A program made the translations under genes and the position numbers. Positions 30,062 to 39,675 of a stretch of 64,000 nucleotides of DNA are shown here, one piece after another. The notes under the pieces are model-generated. The model worked only from the letters and a program-made list of their open reading frames with translations, was not told the origin of the DNA and did no database searches. Each line of letters opens with the position of its first letter. Position 1 is the first letter of the stretch. Source of the DNA: Sphingosinicella sp. YJ22 (GTDB taxonomy: Bacteria > Pseudomonadota > Alphaproteobacteria > Sphingomonadales > Sphingomonadaceae); the NCBI RefSeq assembly GCF_011320075.1, contig NZ_JAANPA010000001.1, forward strand, positions 170,112-234,111. Direction: 5' to 3'.

Positions 30062-32263
30062 CTAGAGCCGAACCCGGGCGATCGCGATCGTCGAGTCCGG
30101 GCCATATTGCGGCCGGGAATTGGCGGGGCGTGCGGCGACCAGCGGCTGCGCCTCGCGCGGAAGGCCGGCGCGGGTGCCGATCAGCTGCGCATCGACCGGT
30201 TCGGCGTTGCCGAGCAGCAGCTCGAGACGCATGCCGTCGCAACTCCGGCCCACGCAGCGCACCCAGGAGGGGCTGTCTTCGGCGCCCTCGCCGACGGGCA
30301 GCGCCTGGCCCGGCATGCCGGCGCGAAGCAGCCGGACTTCGGGCGGAAGCCTGAGCGCCACCGAGTTCGAGCCATTGGCGCGCAAGGTGAGCGTGACCAA
30401 GCGTCCCTCCGCAGCAGGGGCGGAAACCGCCTCGATCGCGGGGGCGGGGACCGGCAGCGCCGGCGCGGCCAGGGTCCAGCGACGGCGGCTGGAATAGGGG
30501 AGTTCGGTCAACGCCCAGTCCCCCATCGCTTCGAACGGGCCGGGCAGCCCGACGCGCTTGTTGCTGATCGCCCAGCGCGCGGCGTCGTCGCGGATATATT
30601 CGATGGTGAAGAGCTGCTGCCGGTCAGGCGTCGAGCGCGGCACCAGCAGAACCGCCGCCCACGCCACGGCGGCCACGGCGACGCCTCCCCAGAGCAGCGG
30701 TCTCGTCTTCCCGTCCGGCCGCGCCTCGACGAGGAGGGGCAAGGTGGCGAGGACCGCGAGCGGCGCGAGGATCCAGTAAGGCCCGTCGATCAGCAGGAGC
30801 TCGATGAGGTGAAGGATCTCGGCGAAGGTGACGAGCAGCAGGAGCGCGGCCGCAATCGCGCCGATCCGCCCGGCGGCGGGATGCACGCGGCCGAGGAGGA
30901 TTCCGGCGGGCACGAGCAAAGGCGGGAAAATGAAGTAGATCGCCGCGCCCGGTGCGACGAGGCAGGCGAGAGCGCCGGCGAGGAGGAAGAGCAGCCAGGC
31001 GGCGATGCGCAGCTGCGCGCGATCGGCGCGCTTGCCGATCGTCAGCAGCGCTGCGCAAGCGCTGGACAACGCCACGACGTACATGAAGGCGAAGGTGACC
31101 AGGGGATAGCCCCGCCAATAGTCGCCGGGGCGCAAGGCGCTGGTCAGCCAGTCGACGGCGAAGGCGAGCAAGCCGGCGCCGGAGATTGCGGCGAGGGCGG
31201 TGAGGAGCGGGAGCCCGAGCGCTTTGCGCCGCCATCCGAGCAGGGCGAAGAACAGGATGAGCAGTCCGAGCAGGATCAGCCCGAGCAGCAGGGGCAAGAC
31301 GACCAGGAACAGGCCGTAGAAGTCGGCATAGATGCGCTCGCCCGTCGCGCTCGGCACGCCCTCGACCGCGATCGCGCGCGCCGCGCCGAGCGCTTCGCTG
31401 CCCATGTGGTGGAGGCTTCGGCGATCGAGCGCGGCGAGCTCGTCGCCGGGGCTGTGATAGCGGGTCTCGTTGCCGATGATCGCATAGTTGAGGATCGTCC
31501 AGGGTCGGTCCTCGAACACAGCGACGTCGGTCGAGTTGGGGATGAGGCGGTAGAAGTCGGTGCTCAGCGAGTTGGCGAAGGGACGGCGGCTGCCCGCGGT
31601 GAAGGCGGCGATGGCGCCGGCGTTGGGCCGGCTCGTCTCGAACATGATCGCCGGCCCCTCGGTGCCGCGCGCCTCGAGATTGATCAATGTGTCGACCTGC
31701 CGCGCCACCGGATCGGAATCGAGGAAGGCGCGGGCGCCGTTGAGCCCGGTCTCCTCGCCCTCGTTGAACAGGAAGGTGACCGGCCGCCGAAGCTGCTCGC
31801 CCCGCAACAGAGCGGCGATCTCGATCATGCTCGCCACGCCGATGCCGTCGTCCGCAGCCCCCGGTGAGGCTCCGTTGCTGTCATAATGGCTGACCAGCAA
31901 CAGGTGGCGGCCCTCGGCCGGGCCGATGGTGACGACGACGTTGCGCACCCGCGCGCAATTGATGCTCGGGGCGTCGGCGAAATTGCTGCAGGTCATCGTG
32001 TCGGTGACCCGCGGCTGGAGGCCGGCGGCACCCAGCTCGGCGACGAGGCGGTTGCGGACGCGGTCGTTGGCGGCGCTGTCGACCGGATGGGGCTGGCGGT
32101 CGGCGAGGATGCGCTCGAGCCGGGCGAAGGCGCGGGCCGCGTCGAACGCGCCCGGCGCCGCGGCCTCGGGCACCGCAGGCGGCGCGACCAGCGCGCCCTT
32201 GAAGACGAGCACGGCAAGCAGCGCCAGCAGGATGCCGGCAAACCCGATGAACCGTGTCCCCAC
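30062..32263 (-). CDS. M28-family membrane metallopeptidase
   Basis: A 733-residue zinc aminopeptidase-like protein. After one N-terminal TM (FAGILLALLAVLVFKGAL) comes the M28 catalytic domain (about 35-300) with metal ligands in VSHYDSNG, GAADDGIGV and the NEGEETGLNGAR stretch. Then about eight TM helices (about 320-545) and a C-terminal periplasmic beta domain. This layout resembles ER metallopeptidase/FXNA-type proteins. It stands alone, with the rplS terminator at its 3' end. Confidence 0.88.
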   Translation of the reverse strand: MGTRFIGFAGILLALLAVLVFKGALVAPPAVPEAAAPGAFDAARAFARLERILADRQPHPVDSAANDRVRNRLVAELGAAGLQPRVTDTMTCSNFADAPSINCARVRNVVVTIGPAEGRHLLLVSHYDSNGASPGAADDGIGVASMIEIAALLRGEQLRRPVTFLFNEGEETGLNGARAFLDSDPVARQVDTLINLEARGTEGPAIMFETSRPNAGAIAAFTAGSRRPFANSLSTDFYRLIPNSTDVAVFEDRPWTILNYAIIGNETRYHSPGDELAALDRRSLHHMGSEALGAARAIAVEGVPSATGERIYADFYGLFLVVLPLLLGLILLGLLILFFALLGWRRKALGLPLLTALAAISGAGLLAFAVDWLTSALRPGDYWRGYPLVTFAFMYVVALSSACAALLTIGKRADRAQLRIAAWLLFLLAGALACLVAPGAAIYFIFPPLLVPAGILLGRVHPAAGRIGAIAAALLLLVTFAEILHLIELLLIDGPYWILAPLAVLATLPLLVEARPDGKTRPLLWGGVAVAAVAWAAVLLVPRSTPDRQQLFTIEYIRDDAARWAISNKRVGLPGPFEAMGDWALTELPYSSRRRWTLAAPALPVPAPAIEAVSAPAAEGRLVTLTLRANGSNSVALRLPPEVRLLRAGMPGQALPVGEGAEDSPSWVRCVGRSCDGMRLELLLGNAEPVDAQLIGTRAGLPREAQPLVAARPANSRPQYGPDSTIAIARVRL

Positions 32264-32324
32264 CGTTCCCCCCCTTCGGTTGGTGCGGGGGGGAACCTAA
32301 CAGGTCAGCCCGCCAGGGCCAGCG

Positions 32325-33158
32325 TCATTCCGCCGGCGGGGGCAGTGTGCTGCGGTCGACCGCCCGGGTGTAGAGATGCCAGGTCGCATAGCCGAGCCAG
32401 GGCAGCACGAAGGCGAGGCCGACGAACAAGGGCAGCGAGCCGAGCACCAGCAGGACGAGAACGGTCAGGCCCCACAGGAACATTACGCCGAAATTGGCTC
32501 GGACGACGGCGACCGAGGTCGCGATTGCCGACCGAGCCCCGATGTCGCGGTCGACCAGCATCGGCAGGGAGACGACGCTCACGGCGAGCACCAGAATTGC
32601 GAAGGCGGCGCCGATGAGATTGCCGATCAGGATCAGGCTCCACCCCTCGGTCGTGGTGACCAGGCGAGCGACGAAATCGCCGATGGCCCCGGGCGGCGGC
32701 CCGAGAAGCGCCGCATAGAGAAGCCCCGCAGTGGCGATCCAGAAGCCGAAGATGACGAGCAGGATCGCGATGACCGCGGTGATCGAGTCGAAGGACGGCC
32801 GCTTCACGATGTCGAGGAAATGCGACCAGTCCGATTCCAGCCCTTCCTCCTGGCGCCGGGCGATCTCGTAGAAGCCGGTCGCGGCGACCGGCCCGAGCAA
32901 GGCGACTCCGAACGCGATCGGGAAGAAATATTGGGACAGCGTCCCGCCGAGCGCGGCGGCAGCGGCGACGAGGCCGATCAACGGATAGATCAGGCCGATG
33001 AAGATGAGATCGCCGCGATGCTCGATGAAATCGCGATAGCCGTCCCGCAGCGACGCCTTGAGATCGTCGGTCGTCACTCGGCGGACGGGATAAGCGGCAT
33101 CCGACCCGGCTTTGGCCGGATCCTTTGAAGGAGTCGTCACTGAATCGGTTACAGCCAT
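32325..33158 (-). CDS. DUF2189 membrane protein
   Basis: A 277-residue polytopic membrane protein matching the DUF2189 layout: charged N-terminus (VRRVTTDDLKASLRDGYRDF), then about six TMs, with conserved GYRDFIEHRGD, ARRQEEGLESDWSHF and SVVSLPMLVDRDIG. Function unknown. ATG 33158 is chosen because AGGAGAGG precedes it by 6 nt; upstream starts would include the ribosome site. Divergent from the S9 peptidase. Confidence 0.82.
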   Translation of the reverse strand: MAVTDSVTTPSKDPAKAGSDAAYPVRRVTTDDLKASLRDGYRDFIEHRGDLIFIGLIYPLIGLVAAAAALGGTLSQYFFPIAFGVALLGPVAATGFYEIARRQEEGLESDWSHFLDIVKRPSFDSITAVIAILLVIFGFWIATAGLLYAALLGPPPGAIGDFVARLVTTTEGWSLILIGNLIGAAFAILVLAVSVVSLPMLVDRDIGARSAIATSVAVVRANFGVMFLWGLTVLVLLVLGSLPLFVGLAFVLPWLGYATWHLYTRAVDRSTLPPPAE

Positions 33159-33316
33159 GGCGAGCCTCTCCTGCATCACCTGCAGCGGGGCCTCCGGCGC
33201 GGGCGGGCCGGAGGACCGCCGGCCCGAGTCGTACCATAAGTCGGCAACAGGCGCACCATGGCTGGTGCGGTGCCGGCGCGCCGGTTACATCCCGCCTCAA
33301 AACCACGGAGGTGAGC

Positions 33317-35557
33317 ATGGGCAAGCGGGGCATGGCGTACGGCATCAGGCGAGCGGGACCGGTCATCCTGGCGGTTCTTGCGATCCTGCCGACTCCCGCC
33401 GCCGCTCAGGAACAACCGTCGCAGCTCACGCTCGAGCGGGTGTTCGCGAGCCCGTCGCTGTCGGGCCCGGCGCCGCGGCTGCCCAAGCTGTCCCCCGATG
33501 GCCGCTATGCGACGATGCTGCGCAACCGGGACAGCGACCGCGACCGCTACGATCTGTGGGCGGTCGACACGACGACCGGCCAGGCGCGCATGCTGGTCGA
33601 CGGCGAGCGGCTCGGCACCGGCGCGGCCCTGTCCGAGGAAGAGATGATGCGGCGCGAGCGGGCGCGGGTCTCCGGCGTCCGCGGAATCGTCAATTACGAC
33701 TGGTCGCCTGACGGCCGTGCGATCCTGGTGCCGCTCGACGGCGACCTTTATCTCGCCGCGCTCGACGGCAATGTCCGCCGACTGACGGAGACCGAGGCGA
33801 CCGAGCTCGACGCGCAGGTGTCCGAGACCGGCCGTTACGTCTCCTTCGTGCGCGGGCAAAACCTCCACGTCATCGACGCCGCCAGCGGCGCCGAGCGGCA
33901 GCTGACCCAGGACGGCGCCGGAACGGTCAGCTGGGGCTCGGCCGAGTTCGTCGCGCAGGAGGAGATGGACCGGAATACCGGCCATTGGTGGTCGCCGGAC
34001 GACCGTTACATCGCCGTCGCTCGGGTCGACGAGGCGCAGGTGCGCACGGTGACCCGCACCGCGATCGGCGCCGAGGGGACGCGCGTGTTCGAACAGCGCT
34101 ATCCCGCCGCGGGCACGCCGAACGCGGTGGTCGAGCTCTATGTGATGGCGCCCGACGGCCGCGGCCGGGTCAAGGTCGATCTCGGCACCGACACGGACTA
34201 TTACCTCGCCCGCGTCGACTGGACCGCCAACGGCAGCGCCCTGCTGGTCCAGCGCCAGAGCCGCGACCAGCGCAGGCTCGACATGCTCCGCGTCGACCCC
34301 GCGACCGGCCGCTCGACGATCCTGTTCAGCGAGACGGCCGAGACCTGGCTCAACCTCCATTCCAACCTGCGTCCGCTCGACGACGGAAGCCTGATCTGGA
34401 CGTCGGAGCGTGACGGCTTCTCCCACATCTACCGCTTCAGGAACGGGCGTTGGACTCAGCTGACCCGCGGCCGCTGGATGGTTCGCGAGATCGAGGGCGT
34501 CGATGAGCGGACCGGCCGAATCTACTTCACCGGCAACATGGACACGCCGCTCGAGGACCATCTCTATTGGGTCGACATGCGCCGCCCGCGCACGCCGCAG
34601 CGGGTGACCGAGGCCGGCTGGTGGAACGAGGCGGAGATGGACGGGGCGGCGACTCGCGCGCTGATCTTCCGTTCCAACCCGGACCAGCCCAAGCAGGTCT
34701 ATCTCGCCGACACGAGCGGCCGCCGCCTCGCCTGGGTCGAGGAAAACCGGCTCGGGCCGGACCATCCCTACGCGCCGCACCTCGCCAGCCACGCGACTCC
34801 GACCTTCGGAACGATCCGCGCCGAGGACGGCACCGACCTCCACTATCGGCTGCTCTCGCCACCGCGCGAGCCGGGCCGGCGCTACCCCGTCTTCGTCCAG
34901 GTCTATGGCGGCCCCGGCGCGGGGCGGCAGGTGACCCGCGCCTGGACCAACCCGCTCCACCAATATCTCGTCGACCGCGGCTGGATCGTCTTCTCGGTCG
35001 ACGGCCGCGGCTCGCCCGACCGCGGCAAGGCGTTCGAGGACGCCATCAACCGCGCGATGGGTGGGGTCGAGGTGCGCGACCAGCTCGCCGGGGTGCAGTG
35101 GCTGCGCGGCCAGGACTATGTCGATGCCGATCGGATCGCGGTCTATGGCTGGTCCTATGGCGGCTACATGACGCTCCGTCTTCTGCAGGGCGCGCCGGGC
35201 ACTTATGCCGCCGGCATCGCCGGGGCGCCGGTGACTCGTTGGGAGCTCTACGATACCCATTATACCGAGCGCTATCTCGGCAACCCCGCGACCGACGCCG
35301 CGCCCTACACCGCGTCCAACGCGGTCGCCGTCGACCGCATCGCCGACCCGCTGCTGCTGATCCACGGAATGGCCGACGACAATGTCGTGTTCGAGAATTC
35401 GACCGTGCTGATCGGCGCCCTGCAGCAGCGCAGCGTTCCGTTCGACATGATGGTCTATCCGGGCGCGACCCACCGGGTCAGCGGGGAGGGGCGCGAGATC
35501 CATATGTGGCGGACGATCGAGCGCTTCCTGCAGCGAAACGTGCTCGATCCGCGCTGA
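33317..35557 (+). CDS. S9-family dipeptidyl-peptidase IV-like serine peptidase
   Basis: Exported or periplasmic prolyl peptidase of 746 residues. Signal peptide (ILAVLAILPTPAAAQ), a beta-propeller N-terminal part (about 30-490; DWSPDGRAILVPL, WWSPDDRYIAVARVDE), and an alpha/beta-hydrolase C-terminus with nucleophile S613 in GWSYGGYM, Asp in HGMADDNV and His in GATHRVSG. The DPP-IV double-Glu pair is visible in AQEEMDRNTGHWW. ATG 33317 has GGAGGTGAGC upstream. Confidence 0.94.
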   Translation: MGKRGMAYGIRRAGPVILAVLAILPTPAAAQEQPSQLTLERVFASPSLSGPAPRLPKLSPDGRYATMLRNRDSDRDRYDLWAVDTTTGQARMLVDGERLGTGAALSEEEMMRRERARVSGVRGIVNYDWSPDGRAILVPLDGDLYLAALDGNVRRLTETEATELDAQVSETGRYVSFVRGQNLHVIDAASGAERQLTQDGAGTVSWGSAEFVAQEEMDRNTGHWWSPDDRYIAVARVDEAQVRTVTRTAIGAEGTRVFEQRYPAAGTPNAVVELYVMAPDGRGRVKVDLGTDTDYYLARVDWTANGSALLVQRQSRDQRRLDMLRVDPATGRSTILFSETAETWLNLHSNLRPLDDGSLIWTSERDGFSHIYRFRNGRWTQLTRGRWMVREIEGVDERTGRIYFTGNMDTPLEDHLYWVDMRRPRTPQRVTEAGWWNEAEMDGAATRALIFRSNPDQPKQVYLADTSGRRLAWVEENRLGPDHPYAPHLASHATPTFGTIRAEDGTDLHYRLLSPPREPGRRYPVFVQVYGGPGAGRQVTRAWTNPLHQYLVDRGWIVFSVDGRGSPDRGKAFEDAINRAMGGVEVRDQLAGVQWLRGQDYVDADRIAVYGWSYGGYMTLRLLQGAPGTYAAGIAGAPVTRWELYDTHYTERYLGNPATDAAPYTASNAVAVDRIADPLLLIHGMADDNVVFENSTVLIGALQQRSVPFDMMVYPGATHRVSGEGREIHMWRTIERFLQRNVLDPR

Positions 35558-35604
35558 TCATGGCTTGTCGGCGGGAGAGCCGACGCCATATCGCGTTCAC
35601 ATGA

Positions 35605-35625
35605 CGCCCGCCTGTGCGGCGGGCG
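35605..35625 (+). promoter_or_regulatory. Hairpin between the S9 peptidase and asd
   Basis: CGCCCGCC (35605-35612), loop TGTGC, GGCGGGCG (35618-35625), then GCGCTTTT. It may end the peptidase message or be an asd leader hairpin; the T run is short. Confidence 0.5.
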
Positions 35626-35650
35626 GCGCTTTTCCGCTGGAGACGAGACT

Positions 35651-36679
35651 ATGGGTTATCGGGTGGTCGTGGTCGGCGCGACCGGCAATGTCGGGCGCGA
35701 GATGCTCAACATCCTGGCCGAGCGGCAATTCCCCGTCGACGAGGTCGCGGCAGTGGCCTCGTCACGCTCGCAGGGCGACGAGATCGACTTCGGCGACAGC
35801 GGCAAGCTGCTGAAGGTCCAGAATATCGACCATTTCGACTTCGAGGGCTGGGACATGGCCCTGTTCGCGGCCGGATCGGCGGCGTCCAAGGCCCATGCCC
35901 CGCGCGCGGCCGCCTCCGGCTGCACCGTGATCGACAACAGCTCGCTCTACCGCATGGACCCCGACGTGCCCCTGATCGTGCCGGAGGTGAACCCGGAGGC
36001 GATCGACGGCTACCGCGCGAAGAACATCATCGCCAACCCGAACTGCTCGACCGCGCAGATGGTGGTGGCGCTGAAGCCGCTCCACGATTTCGCGCGCATC
36101 AAGCGGGTGGTCGTCGCGACCTACCAGTCGGTCTCCGGCGCCGGCAAGCAGGGCATGGACGAGCTGTTCGAGCAGAGCCGCAACATCTTCGTCGGCGACA
36201 GCGCCGAGGCGAAGAAGTTCACCAAGCAGATCGCCTTCAACGTCATCCCCCACATCGACTCCTTCCTCGACGACGGCTCGACCAAGGAGGAGTGGAAGAT
36301 GGTCGTCGAGACCAAGAAGATCCTCGACCCCAGGATCAAGGTGACCGCGACCTGCGTGCGCGTGCCGGTGTTCGTCGGCCATTCGGAAGCGATCAACATC
36401 GAGTTCGAGGACGAGATTTCCGCGCAGCAGGCCCAGGAAATCCTGCGCGAGGCGCCCGGAATCATGCTCGTCGATAAGCGCGAGGATGGCGGCTACGTGA
36501 CGCCGGTCGAGGCGGTCGGCGAATATGCCACCTATGTCAGCCGAGTGCGCGAGGACCCGACCGTCGAGAACGGCCTCAGCCTGTGGTGCGTCTCGGATAA
36601 CCTGCGCAAGGGCGCGGCGCTCAACGCGGTGCAGATCGCCGAGCTGCTCGGAAGGCGCCACCTCCAGAAGGCGGCATAA
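35651..36679 (+). CDS. asd: Aspartate-semialdehyde dehydrogenase
   Basis: Reduces aspartyl phosphate to the semialdehyde in lysine, threonine, methionine and DAP synthesis. 342 residues with the NADPH motif VVGATGNVGREML, the catalytic Cys in NPNCSTAQMV, and the YQSVSGAGKQGM and VRVPVFVGHSEAIN blocks. It has a GGAGACGAG ribosome site. Followed by a REP-like repeat facing the convergent nitronate monooxygenase gene. Confidence 0.97.
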   Translation: MGYRVVVVGATGNVGREMLNILAERQFPVDEVAAVASSRSQGDEIDFGDSGKLLKVQNIDHFDFEGWDMALFAAGSAASKAHAPRAAASGCTVIDNSSLYRMDPDVPLIVPEVNPEAIDGYRAKNIIANPNCSTAQMVVALKPLHDFARIKRVVVATYQSVSGAGKQGMDELFEQSRNIFVGDSAEAKKFTKQIAFNVIPHIDSFLDDGSTKEEWKMVVETKKILDPRIKVTATCVRVPVFVGHSEAINIEFEDEISAQQAQEILREAPGIMLVDKREDGGYVTPVEAVGEYATYVSRVREDPTVENGLSLWCVSDNLRKGAALNAVQIAELLGRRHLQKAA

Positions 36680-36682
36680 GCC

Positions 36683-36720
36683 CGGTTCCTCCCCATCGCC
36701 TTCGGCGAAAGGGGGGGAAC
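36683..36720. repeat. REP-like element between convergent genes
   Basis: TTCCTCCCC (5' arm) and AAGGGGGGAA (3' arm) enclose a small CGCC-TTCG-GCG hairpin. The arm plus core (CCTCCCCATCGC) is shared with an element inside the UvrD gene at about 56817-56845, suggesting a dispersed repeat family. Confidence 0.55.
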
Positions 36721-37679
36721 TAGAATTTCGCCAGCAGCTCGCGCTTCGCTTCCTCATATTCGGCGGCGAGCTTGGCGACGAACTCGCCGGCGGGGAGGAC
36801 TTCCTTGACCGCGCCGATGCCCTGGCCCGAGCCCCAGATGTCGCGCCAGGCCTTGGCCCCCGTCGCGCTTTCGAAGTTCATCGTCTTGACGTCGCCCTGG
36901 GGCAGATTGTCGGGGTCCATGCCCGCCGCCGCGATCGACGCGCGCAAATAGTTGCCGTGAATCCCGGTGAACAGGTTGGAATAGACGATGTCCGAGGCGC
37001 GGGCCTCGACGATGCCCTGCTTGTAGGCGTCGGCGGCGTGGGCCTCGCGGGTCGCGACAAAGGGCGAGCCGATATAGGCGAGGTCGGCGCCCATCGCCTG
37101 GGCGGCGAGGATCGAGCGGCCGGTGGAGATGGAGCCGGACAGCAGCAGCGGCCCGTCGAACCATTCGCGGATCTCCTGGACCAGAGCGAAGGGCGACAGG
37201 GTGCCAGCGTGGCCGCCGGCGCCGGCCGCGACGGCGATCAGGCCGCCGGCGCCCTTGTCCACCGCCTTGCGGGCGAAGCGGTCGTGGATGATGTCGTGAA
37301 GGGTGATGCCGCCCCACGAGTGCACGCCATCGTTGATCTCCGGGATCGCGCCCAGCGAGGTGATGACGATCGGCACCTTCCATTTGGCGCAGGTCGCCAT
37401 GTCCTGTTCGAGCCGGTCGTTGGAGCGGTGGACGATCTGGTTGACCGCGAACGGCGCGGCGGGCGTGTCCGGATGGTCGCGGTCCCACGCGGCGAGCTCC
37501 TCGGTGATGCGGTGGAGCCACTCGTCGACGAGGCTCTGCGGCCGCGCGTTCAAGGCCGGGAAGCTGCCGACGATGCCCGCCTTGCACTGGGCGATGACGA
37601 GGTCGGGATTCGACACGATGAACAGGGGCGCGCCGACCGCGGGCAGGCGCAGGCGATCGAAGATCGGTGGCAAGCTCAT
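36720..37679 (-). CDS. Nitronate monooxygenase
   Basis: FMN-dependent class I-like nitronate monooxygenase oxidising propionate-3-nitronate and related nitronates. 319 residues; TIM-barrel with APLFIVSNPDLVIAQCKAG near the start, the active-site AGAGGHAG loop (H in GGHAG) and the FMN phosphate loop LSGSISTGRSILAAQAMGADLAYIG area. It lies 32 nt after trpA on the same strand and is probably the last gene of the trp message. Confidence 0.9.
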   Translation of the reverse strand: MSLPPIFDRLRLPAVGAPLFIVSNPDLVIAQCKAGIVGSFPALNARPQSLVDEWLHRITEELAAWDRDHPDTPAAPFAVNQIVHRSNDRLEQDMATCAKWKVPIVITSLGAIPEINDGVHSWGGITLHDIIHDRFARKAVDKGAGGLIAVAAGAGGHAGTLSPFALVQEIREWFDGPLLLSGSISTGRSILAAQAMGADLAYIGSPFVATREAHAADAYKQGIVEARASDIVYSNLFTGIHGNYLRASIAAAGMDPDNLPQGDVKTMNFESATGAKAWRDIWGSGQGIGAVKEVLPAGEFVAKLAAEYEEAKRELLAKF

Positions 37680-37711
37680 GACGGCTGCGTAGCGAAAGGA
37701 AACCGAAGCGG

Positions 37712-38503
37712 CTAGGCCCTGGTGGCGGCCTTCATCTCGCCCACGAAGGCGCTGACCGCGGGCAAATCGCCTGACTCCACCAGTTTCACGATTGCCGAGC
37801 CGCTGATGACTCCCGCGGCGCCGGCGCCAAGCGCGTCTCGGACATGGTCGGGCGTGGAGATGCCGAAGCCGAGCACGGCGGGCGGCGCGCCCAGTTCGGC
37901 GAGTGCGCCGAGCAATGCGCCGTGGTCGAGCTCCATGGCGCGCTCGGCGCCGGTCACTCCGCTGCGGGCCACGCAATAGGTGTAGCCGCGGCCCATTCGG
38001 GCGATGCGCGCTAGCGCCCGGCGCGGCGTGTTGGGGGCGGCGATCAGGACCGGGGCGATGCCGGAGCCGATCGCCGAGGCGACAAACGGCGCCGCTTCCA
38101 TCTCCGGAACGTCGGCCACCAGCACGCTGTCGACCCCGGCCTCGGCCGCGGCGCGGTAGAAGGCGTCGCGACCGGGCGCTGAGACGATGTTGGCGTAGGT
38201 GAGGATTCCTACCGGGACCTCCGGGTGGCGTCGGCGGAACGCGGCGAGCACCGTGAAGCATTGCGACGGCGTGACGCCTTGGCTCAGCGCGCGCTCGGCA
38301 GCGGCCTGGATCGTCGGCCCGTCGGCGACGGGATCGGAGAAGGGGATACCGACCTCGATCATGTCCGCGTCGGCGTCGACGAGCAGGTCCAAGATGCGGG
38401 CGCTGGTTTCAAGGTCCGGATCGCCGAGCATCACGAACGCACCGAAAGCGCCTTCGCCGCGCTGGCGGAGGCGGTGGAACATGGCGGCATAGCGGGCGGT
38501 CAT
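37712..38503 (-). CDS. trpA: Tryptophan synthase alpha subunit
   Basis: Cleaves indole-3-glycerol phosphate and channels indole to TrpB. 263-residue TIM barrel with the catalytic Glu and Asp in [19 protein letters not shown], plus [14 protein letters not shown] and [14 protein letters not shown]. Its start overlaps the trpB stop by 4 nt. Confidence 0.97.
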   Translation of the reverse strand: MTARYAAMFHRLRQRGEGAFGAFVMLGDPDLETSARILDLLVDADADMIEVGIPFSDPVADGPTIQAAAERALSQGVTPSQCFTVLAAFRRRHPEVPVGILTYANIVSAPGRDAFYRAAAEAGVDSVLVADVPEMEAAPFVASAIGSGIAPVLIAAPNTPRRALARIARMGRGYTYCVARSGVTGAERAMELDHGALLGALAELGAPPAVLGFGISTPDHVRDALGAGAAGVISGSAIVKLVESGDLPAVSAFVGEMKAATRA

Positions 38504-39675
38504 GCGAGGGCTCCGAGGAGCCGCTGGGCCTGCTCCATGTCCTTGTCGCCGCGGCCGGAGAGGTTGACCACGAATATCGTTTCCTCAGTGACTTGGTCCG
38601 CGACCTTGAGCGCATGTGCGAGCGCATGGGCGGATTCGAAGGCGCAGATGATGCCTTCGGAGCGGGCGAGCAGGGCGAAGGCGTCGAGCGCCTCGCGGTC
38701 GGTGACCCCGACATAGTCAGCGCGGCCGCTGTCCTTGAGGAAGGCATGTTCGGGGCCGACGGCTGGGTAGTCGAGGCCGGCCGAGACCGACCAACTCTCG
38801 CTGATCTGTCCGTGCTCGTCCTGGAGGACGTAGGTCTCCGACCCGTGGAGGATTCCGGGCCGGCCGCGAAGCAGGGTCGCGCCATGCTCGCCGCCGTCGA
38901 GGCCCTTGCCGGCGGCCTCGACGCCGACCAGCCGCACGCCTTCGTCGTCGACGAAATCGGCGAACAGGCCGATCGCGTTGGAGCCGCCCCCGACCGCGGC
39001 GATCGCCACGTCGGGGAGCCGGCCCTCAGCGGCCAGGATCTGAGCCCGCGCCTCGCGGCCGATGACCCGCTGATATTCGCGGACCATGAGCGGGAAGGGG
39101 TGGGGACCTGCGACGGTGCCGAGCAGGTAATGGGTGTCGGCGAAGCTGGCGGTCCAGTCGCGCAGCGCCTCGTTGATCGCGTCCTTGAGGCCGCGCTGGC
39201 CGCTCTCGACCGGCACCACCTCGGCGCCCATCAGTTCCATCCGGAAGACGTTGAGCTTCTGCCGCTCGACGTCATGAGCGCCCATGTAGATTCGCGTCTC
39301 CAGACCGAACAGCGCCCCGGCAAGGGCGGTCGCCACGCCATGCTGCCCGGCGCCGGTCTCGGCGATCAGCCGGGTCTTGCCCATCCGCCGGGCGAGCAGG
39401 GCCTGGCCAAGCACCTGGTTGGTCTTGTGGGCGCCGCCGTGGAGCAGGTCCTCGCGCTTGAGATAGATGCGCGCCTTGTCGGTGCCGAGGTTGCGGCACA
39501 AAGTCAGCGGCGTCGGGCGCCCCGCATAGGTGGCGAGGAGGGCGCCGAGCTCGGCGGCGAACGCCTCATCCTCCTGCGCATCGAGAAAGGCGACCTCGAG
39601 CTGCTCGAGCGCCGGCATCAGGATCTCGGGGACATAGGCGCCGCCAAAGGCGCCGAAGCGGCCGTCTAGGCGCAT
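38500..39675 (-). CDS. trpB: Tryptophan synthase beta subunit
   Basis: PLP enzyme joining indole to serine. 391 residues; PLP lysine in [14 protein letters not shown], glycine-rich phosphate loop [21 protein letters not shown] and [16 protein letters not shown]. It overlaps trpCF by 10 nt and trpA by 4 nt. Confidence 0.97.
   Translation of the reverse strand: MRLDGRFGAFGGAYVPEILMPALEQLEVAFLDAQEDEAFAAELGALLATYAGRPTPLTLCRNLGTDKARIYLKREDLLHGGAHKTNQVLGQALLARRMGKTRLIAETGAGQHGVATALAGALFGLETRIYMGAHDVERQKLNVFRMELMGAEVVPVESGQRGLKDAINEALRDWTASFADTHYLLGTVAGPHPFPLMVREYQRVIGREARAQILAAEGRLPDVAIAAVGGGSNAIGLFADFVDDEGVRLVGVEAAGKGLDGGEHGATLLRGRPGILHGSETYVLQDEHGQISESWSVSAGLDYPAVGPEHAFLKDSGRADYVGVTDREALDAFALLARSEGIICAFESAHALAHALKVADQVTEETIFVVNLSGRGDKDMEQAQRLLGALA

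Noticed and set aside
33176..35503. 775-codon frame opposite the S9 peptidase
   Set aside because: Antisense shadow of a gene with a clear catalytic triad.
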